NCBI GenBank assembly: GCA_963920705.1
Contig: OY987236.1
Location: 6,620,190 to 6,684,189 of the forward strand
Direction of reading: 5' to 3'
Length of the DNA stretch: 64,000 nucleotides
From: Odiellus spinosus
Taxonomy: Eukaryota; Arthropoda; Arachnida; Opiliones; Phalangiidae
A program made the position numbers and the translations under genes. The stretch's first letter is position 1, and every line of letters starts with the position of its first letter. Under the pieces are notes generated by a model that did not search any database, had not been told where the DNA came from, and was given only the letters and a program-made list of their open reading frames with translations. Below are positions 1-10,500 of the stretch, in pieces.

Positions 1-12
1 TTAAGATATAGA

Positions 13-18
<6 letters not shown>

Positions 19-48
<30 letters not shown>

Positions 49-52
49 TAAT
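19..52. repeat. ATA/AAT microsatellite
   Basis: Run of about ten AAT triplets with a few interruptions. The rest of 1-530 is plain AT-rich sequence with no feature I can support. Confidence 0.8.
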
Positions 53-529
53 AGTAATAGTAAAATTAACCACAGATGTCCCGACATTTTTCCAAGAATT
101 TCCATATATCTTATCAGAGAAGAGTTTAACATTTTTTTTTGTCAGATTAAATAACTCGAGAGTTCCACCCATTGTTCTCGTCGTCACTAGTCTATACAAA
201 CCCATTTTTTTTTGTTCTTCCTCAAATTTCATTCACAATGGAAATTGGGGACTGGTAATTGAACTGATATAATATGTCTATTTAAATTGAAATTACGACA
301 TTTCCCAATTGTAATCAGTAAAGGTGAAATATAATGTCGAAAACGTTTACTAATTATGACGTTATGATATTTAAATAGAATTAATCCCATGTTTAAAAAT
401 ATTACAATGAATAGTCACGTTCCCTACCAACACTATAGACTAGATCTAAATCCATCTTGATACTCATGACAAAGCGATTCAACTAAACCACGACTTAACT
501 TGATAGAACTCTTAACTTCTCAAGCTTAA

Positions 530-1250
530 AACGATAGCAATCCAAGTTTATCATGACTCTTAAGCATACATGATTGCTTATTCAACTTCACCATGACCCT
601 TAAGCATAAATGATAGCTATCTAACTTCACCATGACCCTTAAGCATAAATGATAGCTATCTAACTTCACCATGACCCTTAAGCATAAATGATAGCTATCT
701 AACTTAACCATGACCCTTAAGCATAAATGATAGCTATCTAACTTCACCATGACCCTTAAGCATAAATGATAGCTATCTAACTTCACCATGACCCTTAAGC
801 ATAAATGATAGCTATCTAACTTCACCATGACCCTTAAGCATAAATGATAGCTATCTAACTTCACCATGACCCTTAAGCATAAATGATAGCTATCTAACTT
901 CACCATGACTCAAGCACGAACGATAGCTATTCAATTTCACCATGACTCTCAAGCAAAAACGATAGCTATTCAATTTCACCATGACTCTCAAGCAAAAACG
1001 ATAGGTATCCAACTTAATTCACCATGACTCTCAAGCAGAAACGATAGCTATACAACTTCACCATGACTCTTAAGCACATACGATAACTATCCAATTTCAC
1101 CACGACTCTAAAGCATAAACGATAGCTATCCAATTTCATCATGACTTTTAAGCACAAACGATAACATCCACCTTCACCATGACTCTCAAGCACAAATGAT
1201 AACATCCACCTTCACCATGACTCTCAAGCACAAATGATATCTATACAATT
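530..1250. repeat. 39-bp minisatellite
   Basis: About 18 tandem units of 39 bp built on CTTCACCATGACCCTTAAGC followed by ATAAATGATAGCTATCTAA. The central eight units (about 589-900) are nearly identical. Units at both edges are more diverged and have small indels, as expected if the array turns over in its centre. Because 39 is divisible by three, the minus strand shows a long open frame of a repeated 13-residue unit. That is a by-product of the repeat and not evidence of a gene. Confidence 0.92.
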
Positions 1251-2124
1251 TGCCCGGCGTGACTCTTCAGCCCAAACTATTACCCAAATTAAACGTGACT
1301 TAATATCAAGTTTAGAGCCTATTTCGAATTTATTTCAAGGTTTAATTGCTCTTATATAAGTTCTGACCATAATAATATATCATATTTCTACAGAAATTTT
1401 ATTATCTTGAAGAGTTCTCAAAGTCCAACAAAATTGTTAGTCTATAATACCGCGATTAATATTAACATCGATTAATCGCTATATTTTTCAGAAAAACAGA
1501 TATACTGATATTTAACGAGGAACCATTTAAAATTAACACGGAACTTTTTGTATAAAAATATTTGGAGATAAATAACCTGGATTGATACAAACACTCAAAC
1601 CAGGAGAGGTTTTCGAGGTGAATTATTTACGCACCCCATCGTTAAAATATCCAATAATCTCGACATTTGATTTATACGCTATCGAACTATAAACGAGATA
1701 AATTTACTCGCGACTCGCGAGGGCTAATTTAATATTGAAAAGGTATTGGGTTAAACACACAATGGTATACTACAGAATTCGTGTCAATTCTAGTATCAAC
1801 AATCTTTGATTAGACAAACTCCAAGTTTACGATATTGAACTAATCAGCTTCTGTAACGTTTATGTTTGCTTTATATATTGCTACTATATTTTACGATTTT
1901 ACGACCAGAAACGAAGGAGAATAGTTGTCTCAACAATCAATAACTAAAACTAAACCTTGGTAACTAATACAACTTCAGAATGAACCTAAAATCCCTTTAG
2001 AAAACCGGTTTTTGTAAAGAAATGTAGCTTCCTTCCAAGGTTGTGAATTCGTTTCACACTTTAAGAGATCAGCTTGATAGCTTCGTGTTTATAAACTTGG
2101 TGGAGCAAAGACTTTTGACAAGCG
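1251..2124. other. AT-rich intergenic stretch
   Basis: No open frame, repeat copy or RNA gene recognised upstream of the FGF gene here. The stretch 2378-3189 is likewise without recognisable content apart from a short duplicated TAATGATATTAATTATGA motif near 2515-2550. Confidence 0.5.
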
Positions 2125-2132
2125 GTTCTGAT

Positions 2133-2369
2133 CAGGGACGGAAATAAGCACAAGTCACTGGTCATTGTCCGATAAATTTTCCAAATGTCCGATAACTTTT
2201 TATTTTTAAGAGGGGGTCACTGGACAAATGTCCGATAAAAAAAGTACTTTTCAAGACAAGAAATGTAGCATTGTCCGGTAATTTTGTTAAATGTCCGATA
2301 ACTTTTGAATTTTTAAGGGGGGTTACTGGACATTTGTCCAATAAGAAAAATTTCTTATTTCCGTCCCTG
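2133..2369. mobile_element. hAT-like MITE with 8-bp target duplication
   Basis: Ends are CAGGGACGGAAATAAG and its inverse, CTTATTTCCGTCCCTG, the CAGGG start being typical of hAT elements. It is flanked by an exact 8-bp duplication GTTCTGAT (2125-2132 and 2370-2377). The 237-bp interior has two head-to-tail copies of a module containing AATGTCCGATAACTTTT and TCACTGGACA. No transposase is encoded, so it is non-autonomous. Confidence 0.85.
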
Positions 2370-3189
2370 GTTCTGATAACCTTGAAAATATCTTCCGCGA
2401 AGGAACGTCTCTAATTGGCTAAACACTGCTTTTCGAAAAAATTAACCTCAAGAAAGATTTTTTCGCTTTCTGAATCTAATTCCACCACTTCTAGGGAGTT
2501 AATAATTAATTTTCTTATGATAATGATATTAATTATGATAATGATATTAATTTAAGTTTTGTAAGATCTTTTCACTCAAGAGAGTTACGCAATAAATAAT
2601 AAAAGACAAACAATCCTGGGTATATTGTTCTCTTTAAAATCTAGGATTAAAATAAAATGGGAAAATTATGAAGTAATGTCTACTACACTTCGGAAGTTCG
2701 GATTATCTGACGGATGATAGGATTATCTAAAGTTAAATAACAATACGAAATTCGCGAAGATCAAAGGAAAATATAGTAATATATAAGAAGAGTCGAAGAA
2801 TATACAATTAGACTGAATCCGGGTTCATATCGGCTAGTAAAAAGAAGAAAAAAATAGGGGCTCATATTTATTTCTCTCGAACAAGTTAACCCCTAAACCG
2901 GAAAATCGATTAAAAGAATCAGAGCTAGCCAGAAATGAAAGAAAAAAATACTACAAATATTTCCACAACTCGCGGGATTAGATTAGGGCATAAGCTACGT
3001 ACAGTGTATATCTCATAAACACATCGATATGGGTTTTTTTATTACACCCTAGCTAGCTACTGCTCAAGGGAAAGAATATGAAAAGGGGGGTTTCAATAAT
3101 CTGTTCCTATCAATTAAAGTTTTAAAGGGGAGAATAAAATGAGAAATTAGAAAGTCCGAAAAATGTGAGCGATTTTTTAATTACAAATG

Positions 3190-3760
3190 AGCTAGGTCTT
3201 GGAATCGATTTAAACCGTTTCAAATGTTTCGCTAGAATCGTGTGAACAGGAACCCGTCTTTTCTCGAATCGATTCGATTTTTCGAAAGTACTTCGGGAAC
3301 AGTTTCATACCAAGAAGGATCAGATAAGGAGAGGAAAAGTGGGGCTGCCTTGAGTTAGAGAGAGAAGAGCCAACCTCCCACTCGGGTGGAAAGGGGGGAT
3401 AGGAAATTCTCGAGGTAAACTGTTGTCACGTGGTCGCTAGCTAGCGCGTCTCATAAAGGATTCGTTTTACCCACGTGACAACAATTTACCACGAAGCGTC
3501 TCTACCCCCGTCTGTCCCCCGTTCTCCCAGAGTGGGAGTTTAGGCCGACGCAGTAGGAGCCGCGCCGTTCCCACTTTTCCTCTCCTTATCTGATCCTTCT
3601 TGTTCATACCGATTCGGTTTCAACCAATAGATGAAGCTACGATAAATCGATTTATAACGATAATGCGTCATCATATGACGCTTAAAGCGATTCCTGGTGA
3701 TTTGAATATCGGTTTGTTTTTACTGTTTCAAATCGATTAATAAATTCTAGTGTGACCGTA
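3190..3760 (+). mobile_element. Dispersed element D1, split by MITE B1
   Basis: About 280 bp of element sequence in two parts (3190-3310 and 3603-3760), interrupted by B1. It is rich in AATCGATT motifs and ends with TAGTGTGACCGT, with a loosely inverted counterpart at the other end of its relatives (CGTTCATACTA). It matches 6861-7096 (inverted), 46892-47139 and 25678-25800. No coding content. Superfamily unknown. Confidence 0.7.
3311..3602 (+). mobile_element. Family B MITE copy B1
   Basis: 292 bp with terminal inverted repeats CAAGAAGGATCAGATAAGGA and inverse, flanked by an exact 7-bp duplication TTCATAC. The interior carries a second inverted pair (TGTTGTCACGTGG and CCACGTGACAACA), so a single strand can fold into a long hairpin. 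Inserted into D1; the related D2 copy shows the uninterrupted site with one TTCATAC. Confidence 0.92.
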
Positions 3761-3837
3761 ACTATAGTGTTAAATCTAATGGAAGCGCCTGCATATTCCT
3801 CATCCATCAGCCAGGAACGAGGTTATGTTAGTTTATA

Positions 3838-3932
3838 CTTTTGCCACCGTTTGCCGTTAAAGGTCGCTTATGAAGGCTAGTTTTTGTTATTTATCTTCAA
3901 TATAGATGTCCATTGTTAATAATCCTAGGTAT
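3838..3932 (+). repeat. Dispersed repeat E, copy 1
   Basis: Shares GTTTGCCGTTA, a GGWCGCTT core, TTTGTTATT and a GTCYAYTGTTAATARTCCTA stretch with 6655-6755 in the same orientation. Divergence is high, so it looks like an old repeat. No ends or target duplication found. Confidence 0.55.
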
Positions 3933-4290
3933 AATTATCACTGAAAATATTTAAATACTTAAAAAATTGTGCTTAACAAAATTTGGAAAGATAAAGTGGC
4001 CCAAAATATACGGAACTCTCCCCAAACATTCAAGGGTCCCGCTTTTTCTGTTGAGCCTTTTAAATAATTGGAGTAAAACTAACCTATCTCTTACGATTCA
4101 AAATAACGGTGCACTTTGACATTTAGCACATAAAAAGTTTCAAACACATAATTATAATTAAGTCTTGGATTACCCTCTCAGCGTAATTAATCATATTAAA
4201 AGACACGATTGATTTTATTTTCCACATTCCCTTTAATCGTCGATAAGAACGGTGTATATTTATAAGTGAACGAAAGAGGGAGGCAAAACG

Positions 4291-4297
4291 TATAAAA
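4291..4297 (+). promoter_or_regulatory. Possible TATA box of the FGF gene
   Basis: TATAAAA lies about 230 bp upstream of the FGF start codon. A second AT-rich TATA-like stretch is at 4254-4266. If transcription starts about 30 bp after the first, the leader would carry out-of-frame ATGs at 4398, 4460 and 4487. The AT-rich background makes TATA strings common, so this is only a candidate. Confidence 0.25.
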
Positions 4298-4524
4298 CAA
4301 CATGGTTTCCATCGATAAGTACCTGATTTCTCTTTCTTTCTTCCCCCTTCCTATCTTTAGTCGGTGAATAAAACCGATTGCGAATTGAAGATCTTAAATG
4401 AAACGTCTGTTGGACGTCGAGATAACTTGACGCGAATATTGACTCGCGAGTGTTATAACATGGGACCTGGAAAGGCTCCTAGTCGCATGAGACCGCTAAG
4501 GATATATTGCGCGCTAATACTATC

Positions 4525-4566
4525 ATGTTTAAAATCGTCTTCTTCATACTCGCTTTTTTATCTCAC
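4525..4566 (+). CDS. FGF gene coding exon 1 (signal peptide)
   Basis: Encodes the first 14 residues, MFKIVFFILAFLSH, and ends at a strong donor (CAC|GTGAGT) in phase 0. The hydrophobic stretch continues into exon 2 (VLCTP), giving a typical cleavable signal peptide. A longer frame over the same bases (ATG at 4460) runs into TGA at 4568 and does not join exon 2 in frame, so it was not chosen. A 5' non-coding exon further upstream is possible. Confidence 0.75.
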
Positions 4567-7500
4567 GTGAGTTAAATTCATCAAACGTGATGTCTTCCTC
4601 GTCTTATAGTCTTCCGGTTGAAGATGAATTGGCAATAACTACGAGTTTTAACATTTAGGCTTGCCTAAATGTAACTAACAAAATTATGGATTGGCTAGTA
4701 TAAGTTACATGTCATGTCAAGACCCCTTTAGCTGTTGTCCAAAGACCGTGGTAGAGATCAATTGGGGTCTAGCATGGCAAAAGTGACGAGGCCAGGTTAG
4801 ATAATGTCCGAAGATCTCAATGGTAAAGATCAGTTAAGAAGATGGTTTCGAATTGTTACCTAACGGAAGTTTCGTATTTTGCCAACTCATCCTGGTTAGG
4901 AGTAGGGACGTCATAGTTTCAGAAAACGAACGATGAAAGCGAACGCGTGTACCTATATGACTTTAATAGAACTAATCTTGTCACATGACCGACGTATTGT
5001 AGTTCAAAGTATCTATACGTAGGCGTTCTTCGTTTGATTTCTCAAACTGTTTCAAACACGTCATGATGACATGTTAAACAGTACAATTAAGGAAACATTT
5101 ATAAAACAATTACTACGAAGACATTTGGTATAATTGGTGTTAACTAGTAAATTAATGATAGTTTGTTTTTGTACTCTCCCAGGTACTGTGCACTCCTATT
5201 CACAATATCAAGGTTCCAAGTCATTCGCAAAATACCCCGACTAACAGCGTGAAGCTCAAGCTCTACAGCATAGGCAGTATGAGCTTCGTCAAGATTACGG
5301 ACACCGCTATATCGGCCGATGCACAAAGCAACGACACAGGCGGTAAGCTAATATCCCAACCATTTCTTTTTTGAAATTCAGAAGGTCGCGAACTTTCCTG
5401 GTACTGATAAAATTCTGAGTAGAGTTAAAGAAGAACGTTGTTCTCATGGTATAAATTACCATTTACATTTTACGATTTTTCCGGTACAAAAGATCAAGTA
5501 CATTCTAGGGATTTTTCTGGTATAATAGCCACACGACCCTAGTAATTTTAAAAACATTAAAAATGGCGACTATAAATTACGTATTTTACTGTTGCGGTAA
5601 TTTTTTCTGTGTCATAAGTTTGAGACAACATACTGCGGGTGACAATGAAGTGAGACTGATTTTCTCAGTCCATGTCTCACCCTAAGTATTCCAAAATTTG
5701 TACAGAAGGGCGGCCAGGTCTAGTATATTTTTTCTAGCGTAAATCAGACTCGAAATCGCGACGGCCGGGCGAGACACGCTCCTTCGTTTCGCGAGAGAGA
5801 GCGGAAAGAGTTGTTTTCCGCCGATACATTTTCACCCCCGTAAAAGTCTAGAAAGTTCAGCGCAATATTAGCATCGCCTACTTAGTTCCAATCTCAACCG
5901 CTAGAGAGGGCAATTTCGAATTCCGTATCTCAAGCGTTTAGAGTTTTTGTTTTTTTTTTTTCCTCTCCTCGAGCGAAAGCTCTGACGGCAAAACTTTCAG
6001 AACCAAGTACCAATAATAATATGCCTGGTTGTAAACTTGAAGCATGTGCATATTATATATATTTTGAATAGTTTTTAACGATCTTTCTCAAAACGCTACC
6101 CAATTTCCATTTGAAAATCATGAAAAATCCTTGACAGCCTCACTTTAAATTCTCGTAATATTTGAGATTTATAAAACAGGTCTATTAAGTCCTACGGAAA
6201 TGCGTAGATTCCCAGACAGAATGGAGAACGCGTTGTTTATAGGAAACCACAACTCACGTTGTATATACAAACGTAACGTATTCGAAAAACAAAAGGTCTA
6301 TCCGTCAAAAAATGAAATTAAGTCATAAATATTATAGTTTCTGCCCACGGTTGCTGTTGTCGTTTCCAATTTCTTATCATCTTCTCCAAAGTTAAAGGGA
6401 GATTGAAAGCGAAATAAAAACTAAAAACTAATCAACGAGGGCTTGATACGGCATAATTATACTAACTTATAACAGAATATATCCCGTTCGAAAAAAGCCT
6501 TAATCCTTCTTAACTAAAACAAAACCTCGTAATTATTAATTTGGTCATACTAGTATTAAATTACGCGCAAAGAATTAAGCGTTATGTTACAAAAGTATTA
6601 TAATATAAATGGGCGTAATTGCCAAGCTACGCAATGGTTTTGTTTGTTCCTACTTTGGCATGCACTGTTTGCCGTTAGAGGACGCTTTTGAACGCCACGC
6701 TTTGTTATTCATTATTTATTAAGATAGGTGTCTACTGTTAATAGTCCTAAGTCACACCGGGAAACCTCTGTAGCGTAGTTTCAATTTCAGAACGATTTGA
6801 TTGGATGCATCATAGTGCGTCAATCATGAGTAGGAAATTGGTTATATGTATACTAAATCTACGGTCACAAAAAAACAAACCGATATTCGAACCGTTTTAA
6901 GCGTCATGTTTTTACAAATCGATTTATTGCATCTTCCTCTATCGGTTTTTGAAACCGAATCGGTATGAAACTGGTACCCGAAGCAGTTCTGAGAAATCGA
7001 ATCAAATCGATTCGAGAAAAGACGGTTTCCCGTTCACACGACTCTAGTGAAACGTTCTGAACCGCTTTTAATTGATTCCAAGGCTTAGTATGAACGTATC
7101 TTCACTGCATTTGTGAAATTAGTTAGTTTCTGACTCCCTTTAAAATTTAGTTTTGACTATGGTTGTTCCCCCTGGTTCTCACTCCAGCTTATCGATAGGG
7201 CTTGTTCGGAAGAGCCTCTTCAAGACGTAAGCGACGTCTATGGGTGACAGAGGGAGACATTCCGATTAATTTACGATCTTTAACGTTAAACGAACGAGCT
7301 TTTCGGTTAACGCATTTCTCTCGCGCGCGTCGACCCTTATCGAATATTATAGACCGAAAGACACAGAATTTCTTACGCGAATAGTGTCGCAATAGAGCCA
7401 AAGTAATGGCGGATAAATACACAATATAAAATCTAGTAGGAGATAAAAATAGTTATCAATATCTGTACACAAATTTAACGTATAATATCATCGAACTTCA

Positions 7501-10500
7501 AAAGCGTTTTCGCCGATGTTTCATTTTTTTTTTTTTTTTTTTCTCCCTTGGCTCGAGTGTTATGAATTATGATCGATCAGAATGGATTAGGACTAATCAT
7601 AAATCAGAAATCGTATAATCTAACTTAAGGGAGGGGAAAATACAACTGTCACCAACTCGGATTAATGGATTTTGGGACCCCGCACAAAATAACTAAATAA
7701 TAACTCAATGAAATATACAAAAAAATGATATTTTATAATTTTAACATTAACCTTCTTTAAAGGGAGAATGAAACCTTACAAGTGATTTTTTTTGTCGATT
7801 CGTTAACTTTTAAATAGGCCTAATCCACTAAATATTAAACTAGAAATCAACGGAAAATAGGCTTAGCTGGATTTAGGGATATCCTGAATTTCGTCAAGTT
7901 GGAGAGTCATCGACCAATGAGCAAAGGCTATAGATATAAGCAATAGAGGCGCTAAAGATTCTTCTTCCTGGTTAGGCTTAAGCATTTTGTAGTAATTTTT
8001 CCTTTGGGGTCCTTTAAAAACATTTTATGGCCCTGTCAAAGTTGCAAATACTTCAACGGATGTAAACACAAATTTACAGGCCTTAGTTCTACTTGGCTAT
8101 ATAATGTCTTCATTCATTTCTACTTCTTGTTTAATATAGTTTTGAAAGTGGCACGCGTCCCTAGTCTATCGAGTTTCAAAAAAAAATAACTTTTTAAAAG
8201 AAGTTGAATCCGAGCTAGAGAGAAGAGTTATTCATTGACTGAAACTCGTTACGAAATTTCTCACGCGTGAAATGGAAACATCAATCAAAAGCTTTAGAGG
8301 AAAGATGTTTTTTATATATATTTTCATTTTATCAAAATGAAAAGGGGGAGAGAATCTTACATCAAAGCCCGAATTTTATTTCTAAAAGAGCGTATCTTTT
8401 GTAGTATTAAAAAAAATACAAATTTGTCCTTTTTATTTCAACAGTCTCAACCATTTTAACAAAGTTATCGAGGTTAAACTCAAACTTCACGAAAGTCACG
8501 TTCGTGACACTTGAGATAGTTTTTAACAGTTTTGAAAAGGTCAAATTAGACGCGTTCACACTATAGAGACTTAAAAACCGTCGTGATCCGTTGAGGATAG
8601 GTGAAATTTGAAATTTTTTGAGTCAACTAAAGAGAGATATGGTAAAGAAATACTAAACTATTATTTTCAATAGTCATTTTAAACATTATAGGGTCTTTCT
8701 ATATGACCGTAACTATTGTAAAATCGTGATGTCAATTTCGGAAATATTAAAATTAGAATTCGTCTTTGGCTGCGCGGGCGAGCCCAGATTTCGTCGCTAA
8801 GTCACTGTTAGGAGCTAAGCTCAATTTTAATTTGCTTTAAATCATATCCATTTAATTCAAATATATATATCACAGGAAGGCATTAAAATAATTAGTTTTA
8901 TAATTAAAACTATACTTTTACCAATAAATCTTCGAATTATTCAACGTTTAAAATCAATTTAAAGATTCAAAGCGTTAGATCTACAAAACCCAGGTAATGT
9001 TTAACTAAAATTCTAACTGAAACTACGCAAAATACCCAGAACCTCATTTTGGCCCAGCCCAAGTTTGCCCCCCTCCCACCCAAATTCAAAATGGTTTTCA
9101 TTTAGTTTATATACCCCTTTAAACCAATCATATTTAACCTAATAATTACATCAATATAAGGTCAGTAGTCCCTAAGAATCAAACAAAACAGGTGATTTCC
9201 CATGACGTTGAAGAAAAACATATTTTTTTTAACGAAATAATATTTGATTTAGCGGAATAACACTTCAATAAAATCCTCGAAACTGTGAAAAAAGGTATAA
9301 TTTTATCGACTTTCAAGCACCGTATAACGTATTTAAAATTTCCCAAAAAATTTCCAAAAGCAAAACACTTTAAATTCAACAAATATACCCGTGGATCAGA
9401 GAAAAATACTTAAAATTTATTTCAGTAGGAAAATAACTGATGTAGGATTGATTTCTATCCTATTTTATACACCTTTTTCTTAGAGATATAATGGGTAGTT
9501 TACGTTGGTGAGTGCTGATATCTAGGACTGACCCTAATTTTAGAATTCGAGAAACGAGTCGGATTTATCAAGGTGTTAAATTGACGAGCATATATACCTC
9601 GAGAGACAAAGAGGAGGGAAAAATATTAAAAAATGGGAATTCTTCGAATTTAAGATTCCGCCCAAAATACCGGGCTGTATGGATATTTCATAAAATGAAA
9701 TAAAACACGAGCATAAGTAGAAAAAAATAACTCGCTAAAAGTTAAAATATCTACGCTAAGTCATCATTAGGATTTATAGAAAAATTCTAAACAGCGTTGT
9801 TACACAATAGACAATGTGCTAGTTATGAATGTGCTATATATTTATAGGATGATTATAAAGGAAGCTAGTGGTTAGATCTCAGCGGCTAGCTAGACGCCGT
9901 AATGATGATATGTATTTATTTAACGTTAGATGGCACGTCGAGCCGTGATTGGTTAAATCAAACCAGAAGGGATAAATTTCTTAAAACAGGCGTAACATAT
10001 TTGGAATTAGACTAAATATTATTTAAAAATAAAATTAACTTAAAGTAGATATACTTATGGTAATACCGGAAACGCGGTATATTCATAATAAAATATGAAA
10101 TTTTAGGTTTTTTTTTTTTTTTTTTTTTTCTTCAGCATCCATTGGAGTTTTGATAGAAAGTCGAGAAATTGTTGGGCGTTTACTCGTTATTCCTATTTTT
10201 ATAATATCTCACCAAGGAGCGAAATAAGAAAAACGTGGCCATATAAGGAATATGATCGGAAATAGACGAGAAACCAAAAAATTCCCATCATTCCGATTTA
10301 AATCTAAAACCATAAGCGTCATGCAAAGCTCGGAAACAAAAATTCCGATCATTTCTATATAATCCCTAAATTAAATTCCGAGAGGGTAAATTTTTTTGGA
10401 CCAATGATAAAACGATATTTCTGAGTATGATCTAAGATCTTCATGTCACATTGTCAGAATATGTACAGAATATATTTGTAACATAGATGCTCTAAGACAA

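Noticed and set aside
526..906. Minus-strand 126-residue frame made of a repeated 13-residue unit
   Set aside because: It is a direct consequence of the 39-bp minisatellite; no start context, domain or splice support.
4364..4570. 68-residue plus-strand frame over FGF exon 1
   Set aside because: Its frame does not join exon 2 without a stop. The ATG at 4525 in another frame gives a proper signal peptide and correct phase.
5144..5326. Minus-strand 60-residue frame
   Set aside because: Antisense shadow of FGF exon 2.
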